This document shows, one piece after another, positions 8,952 to 17,480 of a stretch of 64,000 nt of DNA. The notes under the pieces are model-generated. The model had not been told where the DNA came from, did no database searches, and saw only the letters and a program-made list of their open reading frames with translations. Numbering within the stretch: position 1 is the stretch's first letter; every line of letters starts with the position of its first letter. Origin of the DNA: CAZGSN01 sp964371655 (GTDB lineage Bacteria > Desulfobacterota > Binatia > HRBIN30); NCBI GenBank assembly GCA_964371655.1, contig CAYJOD010000008.1, positions 62,001-126,000 on the forward strand, in the 5' to 3' direction. Both the position numbers and the translations under genes were made by a program.

Positions 8952-9262
8952 CGCATGCGAGAGGCGTGGCGTGAATCGACGTCGGCTCGCTGCGGTGATG
9001 ATCTTGGTCATGCGCGTCGGAGCACCCCGTCCTCCGAAGCCGAGTCGCGAAGGAGGGAGACTGTGGCGTGGGTGGAATGACAAACGCCTTGCGCACGCCC
9101 TTGGGGCGTACGGCTACGTTAGAGGGGATCACCCGCACGTCCTCAACTTTGGCGACAGCGGCGTCGGGAGTCCAGCCGGCCGTCAGCTCGCGGGGTGTGC
9201 TTCGGGAGATAATCCGCGAGCCTGGCGGGTCATCGCGTCCCGGTGCAGCGTGGCGCCGGTGT
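8952..9262. other. Intergenic, nothing recognised
   Basis: No supported reading frame on either strand; the short open frames have no family similarity. The stretch separates the ltp2 operon from the accessory island that begins with the IR element at 9263. Confidence 0.5.
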
Positions 9263-9482
9263 CCATAACTCCGCTCTAAGGAGCGGGGCGACGCTGGAGG
9301 CGTTGCGCGGCAAGGGTTCCAGCGATCATCGCGCCCGCCCAACGGGCGCAAATCCCCACTCTAAGGAATCTCGTCAGTGCCAAAGTGTACAGGCACCGCC
9401 AAAACCGTATTGGGAGCGGCTGCGCGTGTACGCGCGAAAACTCGTTTTTCGCGGAGAAGTATCGCTTAGAGCGGAGTTATGG
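9263..9482. mobile_element. MITE-like element, 18-bp perfect TIRs, 5-bp target duplication
   Basis: TIRs CCATAACTCCGCTCTAAG (9263-9280) and its exact reverse complement (9465-9482). Directly outside are GGTGT (9258-9262) and GGTGT (9483-9487), a 5-bp target site duplication. The 220-bp element has no transposase gene, so it would be mobilised in trans. Confidence 0.85.
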
Positions 9483-9623
9483 GGTGTCGAGGACGCTTGA
9501 CGGAACGGAGCACACGAGAGTACAGAGCAACTCAGGGTACAGGGAATGAGCCGCGAGGCGAGGGTGATCAATCAGGTCGGCCTCACGGGCTAAGTACAAA
9601 GTTGGCCCGACGGAGACTCAGCG

Positions 9624-10214
9624 ATGACGTGGGTGCTTGATCTTGCCAACCAGCGCCTTTCAGGGGACGAGCGCGTACCCCTGTTCGGTGTCATGCTGTA
9701 CACCGACGCGCATCCCAATCTGAAGAAGGTTCTGCGCGACGACGACTACTGGAAGGCTCTCTCGGAGATCTCCGGACCACGTTGGTGCATCTTCTCTGTT
9801 CGCACGCACAAGGGGCATTACGGCTATCCAGAGCTTGGGCCTGGCCAAGTTGGCATGATGTGCCAAGTGTGGAAGGAACCTGAGGCGAACAAGGAGCTGC
9901 TCGGTCTCTTTGGACTCGGGTCCACAGAGAAGCTTCCGGCCCTTGTTCTATTCGTCGTTGACCAAGCACATGGCGTGGACCGGATTGTCGTACCGATCCG
10001 GGAAAAAACTGTCGACGAGGCGTACGATGGGCTCCGCGAAGTGATGAACCGCGTCGCAACGGCCCTTCAAGGCGTCGCCGACACCACGCTTCGCGACCCC
10101 GTTGTGGTCCTCGGTGCTGTCACATCGGCGCTTGATGCTCACAAGAATCGTCGGCGTCTGGCTCGAGGCTACGAGATCCTGAAGGAGATCCGCGACTGGC
10201 TGCCGTTCATGTAG
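9624..10214 (+). CDS. Hypothetical cassette protein
   Basis: 196 aa starting MTWVLDLANQRLSGDERVPL. No recognised domain. The sequence is soluble-looking, with a hydrophobic core strand KLPALVLFVVDQAHGVDRIVV and a basic C-terminal helix (HKNRRRLARGYEILKEIRDW). It begins 23 bp inside a cassette boundary and ends three bases before an attC site, the typical cassette layout. Function unknown. Confidence 0.7.
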   Translation: MTWVLDLANQRLSGDERVPLFGVMLYTDAHPNLKKVLRDDDYWKALSEISGPRWCIFSVRTHKGHYGYPELGPGQVGMMCQVWKEPEANKELLGLFGLGSTEKLPALVLFVVDQAHGVDRIVVPIREKTVDEAYDGLREVMNRVATALQGVADTTLRDPVVVLGAVTSALDAHKNRRRLARGYEILKEIRDWLPFM

Positions 10215-10216
10215 CG

Positions 10217-10293
10217 CGGGCTAATACACGGCTGCACCCGATGGCCGCTGATGCGGACGATGGGTGGCGGCGGGTGAGCCGCAGACGTTAGGT
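10217..10293 (+). other. attC recombination site (plus orientation)
   Basis: R'' CGGGCTAAT, left stem CGGCTGCACCCG (10229-10240), right stem CGGGTGAGCCG (10271-10281), R' GTTAGGT (10287-10293). The left stem has one unpaired extra G, the same extrahelical position seen in the minus-strand attC sites of the 18.6-24.2 kb array. Confidence 0.75.
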
Positions 10294-10319
10294 GCCATGC
10301 ATCGTCCCACCCCGTAAAT

Positions 10320-11426
10320 ATGCTGGTCCAGTGGTTCAATTCTCTTCCGGTAGCCTCCCAAGCGGCACTGATCGGCGCAGCAATCGGGGCGCTGGCTGGT
10401 GCCCTGGCGAACATCGTGACGGGTGTCCTCCGCGACTTCGTCGCGAAGTGGTGGACAGAGACGCGAGAAGCCAAGAAGTCGGCAGATGAAGTCTATCGCC
10501 GCTATGCGGAGCCCCTTGCGTCGGCGGTCACCAGCCTGTTGTGGCGGTTGAAGGAAACGCTCGGCCGTGATGGCCGGGCATCGTATCTTTCGGCCAGAGA
10601 TCCGAAGACGGTCTTCGAGGAGTACAAGCTGCGCAGTACGTACTACCGCCTTGCGGCCGTCTTGGGTTGGGTTCGAGCACTGCGTCGGGAGCTGTCCGTC
10701 TTCCGCGAGGGAGCCGCGGGGCGCTTAGACGCAATCGAAGACGCGATCTCGAATCTAGAAGGATCCCTGGCGGACGGTCACCATGTCGAGCTTCAGCGGC
10801 TGGACGGGCTCCTTCAGATCTGGGGGCTGCCACCGATACGTGACAGCCAACTGAGGCTGCGCGTGGCGGTTGACGTTGAGAATTGCAGCAAGCGAGCTTT
10901 GCAGGGCGCTCCGGTGACTTCGGCCATTGAGCTACCGGCGGATCAGCAGACCAAACTGTGTGGCGAGATAGCCGAGATTGTCTGTTTCCGAGCGGCGCTT
11001 GCACCTGTCAGTTCCGGAGTCTTGGCTGAGACGCAATCACGCGCGATCCGACAGATTGCCATCCGCGAAGCCTGGCTCTATCGAGACTGGCAGGCTGCCA
11101 TTGGCGACATCATGCTTCGAGAAACACTCGTGGGCACCCGACGATTCGAAGTAGTTGGGTTCGGCGAATTCGAAACGATGCTCTTAGAGCCAACGGAGGC
11201 TCAGTCTCGTTCCCTTGGTCGCATCGCGAAGTTATTCGACCAACTTGATGTGGACCGAGACGACTTGTTCGATGCGCGCCCGGCTGCGCTGCGGAAACTC
11301 TACAAGGCAACAGCGCGAATGGTCAGCGCGATCTCGCAGGTGTCGTCGACGACTACGCTCATCGACACGAACACGCGCGATTCGGCGATCCGTGCTCTGG
11401 AGCTGCCGAGTGAGAACGGCACGTAA
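10320..11426 (+). CDS. Hypothetical membrane-anchored protein
   Basis: 368 aa. Residues 12-37 form an Ala/Gly-rich hydrophobic segment (AALIGAAIGALAGALANIV), likely a single N-terminal membrane anchor. A long charged, mostly helical cytoplasmic region follows with no recognised domain. It lies right after the attC at 10217-10293, and the bases over its stop codon (GGCACGTAAC, 11418-11427) match nine of ten positions expected for an R'' box complementary to GTTAGGTGCC at its own cassette start. It may therefore be a second cassette, though no stem is visible downstream. Confidence 0.65.
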   Translation: MLVQWFNSLPVASQAALIGAAIGALAGALANIVTGVLRDFVAKWWTETREAKKSADEVYRRYAEPLASAVTSLLWRLKETLGRDGRASYLSARDPKTVFEEYKLRSTYYRLAAVLGWVRALRRELSVFREGAAGRLDAIEDAISNLEGSLADGHHVELQRLDGLLQIWGLPPIRDSQLRLRVAVDVENCSKRALQGAPVTSAIELPADQQTKLCGEIAEIVCFRAALAPVSSGVLAETQSRAIRQIAIREAWLYRDWQAAIGDIMLRETLVGTRRFEVVGFGEFETMLLEPTEAQSRSLGRIAKLFDQLDVDRDDLFDARPAALRKLYKATARMVSAISQVSSTTTLIDTNTRDSAIRALELPSENGT

Positions 11427-11427
11427 C

Positions 11428-11799
11428 CCAGCGCCGGTGCCGACCGGCTTGAGCCGCACTTCTCATCGCAGCCGACGCAGCGCCGGCTGCTCAGTGCCAA
11501 ACCATTACGCTTACGCCCGTCCGTGATATCGCCCGGGCTGGCCAATGGCTGCGATCACCATCAGATGTCATTTTTCGTCGGGCGACCCCAAACCTCTGCG
11601 AACGGGAGAGATCACCAATTGGAACGGAACGGCCGTCGCACACCGCGAACCGAACTCGAGATACTTCTGGAGGGCGAAGAGCTGAAGCCGGCGGCCGTCT
11701 ACGTCTTGGCGGGCACCGACGCGAACAGCGGTGAGCCCACCGTCGCAGGCGGCATGTCGATGGCTCGACTCGGCAGGCCGTATGGACTAAGCAGCGTTC
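11428..11799. other. Intergenic gap, nothing firmly recognised
   Basis: Small open frames here have no family similarity. The stretch may hold degenerate cassette sequence; I see no attC stem, promoter or terminator that I can support. Confidence 0.4.
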
Positions 11800-12021
11800 A
11801 TGCGTGTAGCCACCGGAACCGTCGTGGGGGGCCATGTTGTGGTCGAAGGGGAGCCTCTGGCCGAAGGAGCCAAGGTAACCGTGGTTCTCCAGGAAGATGG
11901 CGAAACCTTCGAGGCAAGTCCCGAAGAAGAAGCCATTCTCCTGCGGTCAATCGCGGAGGCAGATCGGGGGGAGCTAGTCGACTTCGATGAGGTTCTGTCT
12001 CTCCTTGGCGATCGGCATTGA
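11800..12021 (+). CDS. Antitoxin of a RelE/ParE-type pair
   Basis: 73 aa, acidic (…SPEEEAILLRSIAEADRGELVDFDEVL), starting MRVATGTVVGGHVVVEG. It overlaps the following toxin gene by four bases (ATGA arrangement at 12018-12021), a hallmark of toxin-antitoxin operons. The C-terminal acidic helix matches the toxin-wrapping segment of small antitoxins. Confidence 0.75.
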   Translation: MRVATGTVVGGHVVVEGEPLAEGAKVTVVLQEDGETFEASPEEEAILLRSIAEADRGELVDFDEVLSLLGDRH

Positions 12022-12323
12022 GGCGCCTGCTTCCTATCAAGGCAACTCCCACAGCGCAGCGTCAGATTGAGGACGCGCACCGATGGTGGGAAATCAATCG
12101 CGCCGAGGCGGCCTATAGTGTCCGAGACGAACTCGCACGTACGTCTGCGCTTCTAGCGGCTTTCCCGTATCTCGGCGCGCGATGTCTCAACCTGAAACTG
12201 AAGGGCGTGCGACGAGTCCACCTGAGCCCAGTTCGCTATCACCTTTACTACCGCGTGCGTCGGGATCACCTGGAGGTTCTGGCCTTCTGGCAGAGCAATC
12301 GTGGCACCCGACCAGATTTGTAG
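12018..12323 (+). CDS. RelE/ParE-family toxin
   Basis: 101 aa with the ParE/RelE fold signature: PTAQRQIEDAHRWWEINR, then FPYLGAR, VRRVHLSPVRYHLYYRV and EVLAFWQSNRG. ParE relatives poison gyrase and RelE relatives cut mRNA; sequence alone does not decide which. It overlaps its antitoxin by four bases. Such genes are common in integron and genomic-island settings, and this one sits beside cassette-like sequence. Confidence 0.85.
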   Translation: MRRLLPIKATPTAQRQIEDAHRWWEINRAEAAYSVRDELARTSALLAAFPYLGARCLNLKLKGVRRVHLSPVRYHLYYRVRRDHLEVLAFWQSNRGTRPDL

Positions 12324-12460
12324 CCATCATACGTGTAGACCAATTTGGAAGCCCATGCCGAACAAGAGCGGCTACATGTGGCAACGGGGGAACCCAACTT
12401 CCACCGGCGCCCCCGCGTCTTGCGCAGTCGTGTGTAGCCGCAACGAGGCAGGCCTCCGCT

Positions 12461-13663
12461 TCACAACCGTTCCGCCGCGAGCATGCCGAGCACTTCATTG
12501 CAGCCATCCTCGATCATCGACGCGCGTGCGTCGCGCAGGATCTTCTCGATCGGGTATTCGCGGCTGAGGCCGTTTCCGCCAAAGATCTGCAGGGCGGCGC
12601 TGGCAACCTCGAAGGCGGTGTTCGTGGCGGTCACCTTCGACGCAATCGCATATTGCAGCTGTGGCGGGGCGTTGACGACGTTGTAGACCATGACCCGCCG
12701 GCTCAGGGAGCGCGCCGCTTCCACCTTGCGGAACATGTCGAATAGGCGTGTGCGCACGCTCTGGTGCTGAATAATCGGGACGCCGCCTTGGACCCGCTGT
12801 TTGGCGTAATCGACGGCGAGATCGAGCGCGGCCTGAGCGACGCCGACGAAGGTCGCCCCCATGCCGCTATTCGCCATGGACAGCACGGTGTCAAAGGCGA
12901 AGGCGTGCAGCTCGGGGCCGATCACCATGTAGTCGGCGGGAATGCGCACGTCGTCGAAGAAGAGCTCGCCTTGATTCAGCGCTCGCTGTCCGATCTTGTC
13001 GAGCGGTTTGCCGCGCGATACGCCGGGCACGTCGAGCGGTACCACGAAGGCGGCGCTGCCGTTGACGCCGTCCCCCATGTCGACCGCGCAGAACAGCGCC
13101 GAGGCGCTGGCGATGTTGCCGTTGGAAACCCAGGCGGCCTTCTGTCCGTTGATGACGAAGGAGTCGCCGTCTTTACGTGCGATACAATCGGGCTTGCCGT
13201 ACGCCTTGGTACCAACCTTCTCGGTGAAGGTGATGAAGTCGCTGCCGTGCTGCGGCTCGGTACCGCCCCAGCAGCCGATGCTGTCCGGGTCGCCAAAGCG
13301 TTTGATCAGCTCCGGCTTACCGGAGAGCTGCGCCATCATGCGCGGAAAATTGGAGACACCGAAGCTGATGGCGAGCCCGGAATCACCCCAGCCCAATTCC
13401 TCGGCGATCATGTAGCGCAGGCGCGCGCGCTGCATGAGAGTGAGATCGTTGCTGGGGTCCAGGTAGGTGTCGAGGCCCAGGGCGCGGTACTTCTTGAAGA
13501 CGTCCCACAGAATCGAATGCGGCGCGATCACGTCGGCGGGGTCGTGCAGGGCGTCGAGCTGCACACCGGCTGGGCGCATGACCTGCACCGCAAACGTGTG
13601 CATCATGTCGCGGACCTTGCGCTCCTCGTCGGTGACATCGACATCGAGATCAAGCATCGCCAT
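12461..13663 (-). CDS. Acyl-CoA dehydrogenase
   Basis: 400 aa ACAD. FAD/substrate middle domain (CWGGTEPQHGSDF, INGQKAAWVSNGNIA), C-terminal YAKQRVQGGVPIIQHQSVR and ALQIFGGNGLSREYPIEKILRDARA. A Glu is present in the C-terminal SMIEDGCNEVL segment at the place of the MCAD-type catalytic base. Start at 13663 because AAAGGAGG lies five bases upstream; in-frame ATGs at 13687 and 13657 are less well placed. It follows the thiolase at 13881-15164, probably in one operon. Confidence 0.9.
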   Translation of the reverse strand: MAMLDLDVDVTDEERKVRDMMHTFAVQVMRPAGVQLDALHDPADVIAPHSILWDVFKKYRALGLDTYLDPSNDLTLMQRARLRYMIAEELGWGDSGLAISFGVSNFPRMMAQLSGKPELIKRFGDPDSIGCWGGTEPQHGSDFITFTEKVGTKAYGKPDCIARKDGDSFVINGQKAAWVSNGNIASASALFCAVDMGDGVNGSAAFVVPLDVPGVSRGKPLDKIGQRALNQGELFFDDVRIPADYMVIGPELHAFAFDTVLSMANSGMGATFVGVAQAALDLAVDYAKQRVQGGVPIIQHQSVRTRLFDMFRKVEAARSLSRRVMVYNVVNAPPQLQYAIASKVTATNTAFEVASAALQIFGGNGLSREYPIEKILRDARASMIEDGCNEVLGMLAAERL

Positions 13664-13689
13664 GGGAACCTCCTTTATCCGGAACACCT

Positions 13690-13880
13690 ACCGGCAGAGC
13701 CGGAACCGAAAAGAAAGAAATGGAAAACCGGAGACCGACAACGGGAGATGGAAAACCGGCAAATTGCGACGGCTGAGGCAAGGGCTTGGGCACAGGCTTA
13801 GGTGTTGAGTCAACTCTGCCTCAGCCTTTGCCTGGCCTCTGCCTTGTTCCCAGCTTCCTGTTTCCGGCTTTTCATTTCCG
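13690..13880. repeat. Dispersed element, CGGCAGAGCCGG family copy 1
   Basis: A CCGGCAGAGCCGGAACCG head, then GAAATGGAAAACCGGAGA units mirrored by TTCCTGTTTCCGGCTTTTCA. A second copy lies at 55542-55672. Non-coding. Confidence 0.75.
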
Positions 13881-15164
13881 TCAACTCCCCGCGGCGTTGG
13901 AACGCGACGGTGCTTCGAGGATGTGGATGGCAATCGCGGCCTCGCCGGTACCGATGAAGCCGCCGCCGTTCTCCGTCATCCCTAGGCGTGCATTGACGAC
14001 CTGGCGCGCTCCCGCCTCGCCGCGCAGCTGGTAGACGATCTCGGCGAGCTGCGCCAAGCCGGTGGCGCCGATGGGATGCCCGCGGCATTCCAGACCGCCG
14101 CTTGGATTGACCGGACGCGCGCCTCCGAGCTTCGTGGCACCCGACTCGGCATACGGCCCGCCCTCGCCCTCCTTGCAGAAGTCGAGGCTCTCGGTCTGCG
14201 CCAGCTCCCCGAAGGCGGTGGCGTCGTGCACCTCGGCGGTGTCGATATCATCCGGCCCGACACCGGCCATCTCGTAGGCCTTGTGCGCAGCGCGTTTCGC
14301 CTGATTGCCGGCTTGTGTGCTTCCGGAGGCAAGCACCGAGGCCCGCACCTTGACCGGGCGCGCATCGCGCAGACGCGTGAGATATGGCGCCGACACCATG
14401 ATGGCCGCCGCGGCGCCGTCTCCCATCGGTGCGCACATCGCGCGTGTGAGCGGATGCGACACCAAGCGATCGTTGAGCACGTCCTCCACCGTCATCGTCA
14501 TCTTGTATTGCGCATCGGGATTGAGGGAGCCGTGGTGATGGTTCTTCGCCGCAATCACGGCGAGCTGTCTCTGCGTGGTGCCGTAGCGGCTCATGTGGGC
14601 ACGGCTGGCCATCGCGTAGATGTCCATGAACGGGCTGCGGGCGCCGCTGCCTTCTCCCTTCTTGATCTCGCCACTCTTCTCCATCTGCCGGCGCTTCTCC
14701 TCGGCCTCGGCCTTCATCATCTCGATGATCTTGGTGGTGACTTCGACATCGGTGCCGGCAAGAAAGCTGTTGAAGCCCTTCTTGCGGGTCTCCTCATCGG
14801 CGCCGGCAGGAGCCCACGTCTTCTCCACGCCCAGCGCCAGGGCGACGTCATAGGCCCCGGCCGCGACGCCAAGCCAGGCTCCGTGAAAGGCCGACGATCC
14901 CCCGGCGCAAGCGTTCTCCACGTTCATGATCGGGATCTCGCCGATGCCCAGCGGCGCCAGCGCCACCTGGCCGCGGATGCAATGCTGCCCGCCGGACATC
15001 CCCCAGCCGGCGTTGCTCATCCAGACCGCCTCGAGCTGGTCTTGCTGCACCGGGCTATGGTCGAAGAGATTGCGCATCACCAACGCGGTGAGATCCTTGA
15101 TCCCTTTGTCCGAATACTTGCCGAACGGGATCATGCCGACGGCAACGACGTAGACGTCTTGCAT
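13881..15164 (-). CDS. Thiolase family protein (SCP2/acetyl-CoA acyltransferase type)
   Basis: 427 aa. Nucleophile Cys86 in NVENACAGGSS and an intact CRGHPIGATG motif; the second thiolase Cys region is replaced by MTENGGGFIGTG. An unusual charged insertion (MKAEAEEKRRQMEKSGEIKKGEG, about residues 150-175) precedes SPFMDIYAM. Start at 15164 (MQDVYVVAVGMIPFG) matches lipid-transfer/thiolase N-termini; the upstream in-frame start has no support. It probably acts on a beta-keto CoA with the ACAD downstream. Confidence 0.88.
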   Translation of the reverse strand: MQDVYVVAVGMIPFGKYSDKGIKDLTALVMRNLFDHSPVQQDQLEAVWMSNAGWGMSGGQHCIRGQVALAPLGIGEIPIMNVENACAGGSSAFHGAWLGVAAGAYDVALALGVEKTWAPAGADEETRKKGFNSFLAGTDVEVTTKIIEMMKAEAEEKRRQMEKSGEIKKGEGSGARSPFMDIYAMASRAHMSRYGTTQRQLAVIAAKNHHHGSLNPDAQYKMTMTVEDVLNDRLVSHPLTRAMCAPMGDGAAAAIMVSAPYLTRLRDARPVKVRASVLASGSTQAGNQAKRAAHKAYEMAGVGPDDIDTAEVHDATAFGELAQTESLDFCKEGEGGPYAESGATKLGGARPVNPSGGLECRGHPIGATGLAQLAEIVYQLRGEAGARQVVNARLGMTENGGGFIGTGEAAIAIHILEAPSRSNAAGS

Positions 15165-15290
15165 AGGCGCTCCTCTTGCTAGCCTTTGAGCTTCGATCTC
15201 TGCGCTTACCAGAGGTACAACGCCGGCAAAAGACACTGGTCGCAGATTGATTTGAGCGTAGGCTGGCGTCGCGACGCGATGAAAGGACTT

Positions 15291-15441
15291 TCTCGCGCGA
15301 AGGCGCCAAGGCGCAAAGGGTACAATGCGATCATCCTTGATTTCGGTGCGTCCGACAGCTCATACAAGATGAAGGTGGGAATTGGTCCGGCTGTCGGAAC
15401 CGGCATTTCTTTCCTTGGCGTCTTGGCGCCTTTGCGCGAGA
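15291..15441. repeat. Intergenic inverted repeat of GGCGCCAAGGCGCAAAG units
   Basis: The arm CTCGCGCGAAGGCGCCAAGG (15293) is mirrored by CTTGGCGCCTTTGCGCGAGA (to 15442). It fills the divergent gap between the thiolase (13881-15164) and the isomerase-like gene (15475). Confidence 0.75.
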
Positions 15442-15474
15442 GTGCCGTCAGATCAGGACTCACGGAGGTGAACG

Positions 15475-15882
15475 ATGGCAGAAGAACATCCGGCGCGGCG
15501 TGCTTCGCAGCTGTCGATGCAGGCGGTGCAAGCGAAGACCAAGCAGGCTTGGCTCGATCTGTTTACGGACGACGCGATCATCGAAGATCCGGTTGGCATC
15601 TCGCCGCTCGATCCTGAGGGGAAAGGGCAGGTGGGGAAGGCCGCCATCAGCGCGTTCTGGGACCATCACATCGCCGAGAATCACATCGAGTTCGATATCC
15701 GTCAGTCGTATGCCTGCGGCAACGAGGTCGCCAACGTCGGCGTCATCGCGACCGCCCTGCCGAACGGGATGCGAGCCCTTGCCGAGGGCGTCTTCGTCTA
15801 CAAGGTGAACGCTGCAGGCAAGCTGGTTTCCCTGCGCGCCTTCTGGGAGTTCGAGAGGATGCTCGGCAGTCTGGGCGGATGA
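15475..15882 (+). CDS. Ketosteroid-isomerase-like / NTF2-fold protein
   Basis: 135 aa. The pattern WLDLFTDDAIIEDPVGISPLDPEGKGQVGKAAISAFWD, with an acidic residue before DPVG and a late FWEFERM, matches the steroid delta-isomerase-like branch of the NTF2 superfamily. The only plus-strand catabolic gene between 1 and 18 kb; it diverges from the thiolase. In a steroid catabolism region it could move a ring double bond, but NTF2-fold proteins are functionally diverse. Confidence 0.8.
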   Translation: MAEEHPARRASQLSMQAVQAKTKQAWLDLFTDDAIIEDPVGISPLDPEGKGQVGKAAISAFWDHHIAENHIEFDIRQSYACGNEVANVGVIATALPNGMRALAEGVFVYKVNAAGKLVSLRAFWEFERMLGSLGG

Positions 15883-16192
15883 CGCTGATCGTGCCACCAG
15901 GGAATCGTTCTTACCAACATGCTGAGAGACGGCGACAGCGTGGATGCATGGCCTGCGGTACCTCCACGGAAGCGCTCACCCGCTGACCGCTTGCTTACGC
16001 GCGCGGCTCTGGCCTCGCGAACACCTGCGGATCTCGACCTGAGCCGCGACCGTCAGGGAGCGGTGATTCGTGGGATCTATCACGCCCTAAAACCACTACC
16101 TCGGAGACTCGTCGCGTGACGCGACGGGCTTCCCAAGCGTCTCGCGTATCGTCGCACCGCAGTTCACGTCTCTGAGCTCGAAAACATCAATT
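15883..16192. other. Intergenic, nothing recognised
   Basis: No supported gene on either strand between the isomerase-like gene and the repeat at 16193. The short open frames have no family similarity. Confidence 0.45.
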
Positions 16193-16357
16193 GGAACCGC
16201 GGATGGACACGGATTCACGCGGATTGCCGGTACTTCGGCTCGCGTACGCAGGTATCGAAATGTGTCGAGACACCGAGGGACCAATCAGCAATTTCCCCAA
16301 GCTCCTCTTGCTTCATCCGTGTCCATCCGTGTCCATCCGCGTTCATCCGCGGTTCAA
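16193..16357. repeat. Intergenic inverted repeat, GGAACCGCGGATG family copy 1 (uninterrupted)
   Basis: The arm GGAACCGCGGATGGACACGG is mirrored by CCGCGTTCATCCGCGGTTC. The core (ATCGAAATGTGTCGAGACAC) is conserved in a second copy at 44963-45286, which is split by another repeat. Confidence 0.85.
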
Positions 16358-16469
16358 CTGTTCTTTTCCGGCTGAGCGATAAGCGATCGGCGATTCGCGA
16401 TAGGTGACGCGCGGCCATTTGGTTGTAGCGCTCCGGTCGCGCTCTGGGCGCGGCGAGGTCCGGAACCCG

Positions 16470-17315
16470 TTAGAGTAGCTTCGCGAAGTCGTCCAGTATC
16501 GGCAGGGTCACATCCACGTCGGCGCACGGAATGCGGAGCACGACCTCGGTGACGCCGATGGAGGCGTAGTACTCCAGCTTGCCCGGATCGGGGGCGCTGC
16601 CGAAGGGTACGATGCGCAGCGTCGCAGGATCGCGACCGACCTCCTCCATGGCGCGGCGTAGATCGCCCAGCGCCGCGCGTACACCGGCGCCGCCGATCGG
16701 GATCCAGCCGTCGGCGTACTCGGCGACGTGCGCAAACAGCTTGGGGCCGGCCATGCCTCCAATGAGAATCGGGGGCCGCGGTTGCTGCAGCGGCTTTGGC
16801 CACGACCAACTGTCCTCGAAATGCACGAACTCGCCCTCGAACCCGGCGTGCTCCTTGGTCCACAGGCGCTGCATCGCCAGGACGTGCTCGCGGGTGCGGG
16901 CGCGGCGGGTGCGCAGGTCGACGCCGTGGCTTTCCATCTCGTCTTGGTTCCACCCGAAGCCGATACCGAAAACGAAACGGCCGGCGGCGATGCGGTCGAG
17001 GGTGGCGACGGCTTTGGCGGTGACGATTGGATCACGCTGCGCCACCAGACACACGCCGGTGCCGAGCTTGATCCGCGTGGTCACGGCGGCAGCGGCGGCC
17101 AGGGCGACGAACGGATCGACGGTGCGCTTGTATTCTTCCGGTAGCGTCGCCTCACCGGTCGGCGGCGGCGTGCGCCGGCCGGTCGGGATGTGGGTGTGCT
17201 CCGGAATGTACAAAGAGTAGAAGCCGCGCGATTCCACCTCGCGTGCGAGGCGGATCGGGTCGATGCCTTGATCGGTGACGAACGTAGTGATGCCGATGGG
17301 GAGCGAGCGCGTCAT
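16470..17315 (-). CDS. LLM-class F420-type oxidoreductase
   Basis: 281 aa. N-terminus MTRSLPIGITTFVTDQGIDP; LLM family segments SLYIPEHTHIPTGRRTPPPTG, RFVFGIGFGWNQDEMESHG and PRPPILIGGMAGPKLFAHVAEYADGW. The SRxFxSLYIPEHTHIP pattern is typical of the Rv2161c/TIGR03619-like LLM group. It lies just downstream of a second LLM gene (17481), possibly co-transcribed across the repeat between them. Cofactor F420 is inferred from the family. Confidence 0.88.
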   Translation of the reverse strand: MTRSLPIGITTFVTDQGIDPIRLAREVESRGFYSLYIPEHTHIPTGRRTPPPTGEATLPEEYKRTVDPFVALAAAAAVTTRIKLGTGVCLVAQRDPIVTAKAVATLDRIAAGRFVFGIGFGWNQDEMESHGVDLRTRRARTREHVLAMQRLWTKEHAGFEGEFVHFEDSWSWPKPLQQPRPPILIGGMAGPKLFAHVAEYADGWIPIGGAGVRAALGDLRRAMEEVGRDPATLRIVPFGSAPDPGKLEYYASIGVTEVVLRIPCADVDVTLPILDDFAKLL

Positions 17316-17334
17316 GGTTTAGCCCCAAGAGAGG

Positions 17335-17478
17335 GGATCCGCAGATGACTCAGATGACGCAGATCATGAAAAGGGACATCTTTCCTCCGCTCAAGCGGTA
17401 GGGTGCGCCGCGCGCACTGATCGGGCGTTTGGCGGCGCTTTGAAATTCTCATCGGTGTCATCTGCGTCATCTGTGGAC
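17335..17478. repeat. Intergenic inverted repeat, CAGATGAC family copy
   Basis: The arm GATCCGCAGATGACTCAGAT is mirrored by GTCATCTGCGTCATCTGTGG. TTTAGCCCCAAGA outside the left arm recurs inverted outside the right arm of the 27566 copy, so the element is larger than its arms. Confidence 0.85.
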
Positions 17479-17480
17479 TC

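Larger units (their letters stand above)
9601..10293 (+). mobile_element. Integron-type gene cassette in plus orientation, away from the integrase
   Basis: The cassette begins at G^TTGGCCCG (9601) and contains one gene followed by an attC site. The attC R'' box CGGGCTAAT (10217-10225) is nearly complementary to the cassette start, as expected if the two join in the circular form. No integrase is adjacent; the nearest intI is at 25.4-26.4 kb in opposite orientation. Confidence 0.7.

Noticed and set aside
11523..11990. Possible 155-aa gene before the antitoxin
   Set aside because: Overlaps the antitoxin in another frame and becomes Arg/Gly-rich without motifs; no ribosome-binding site.
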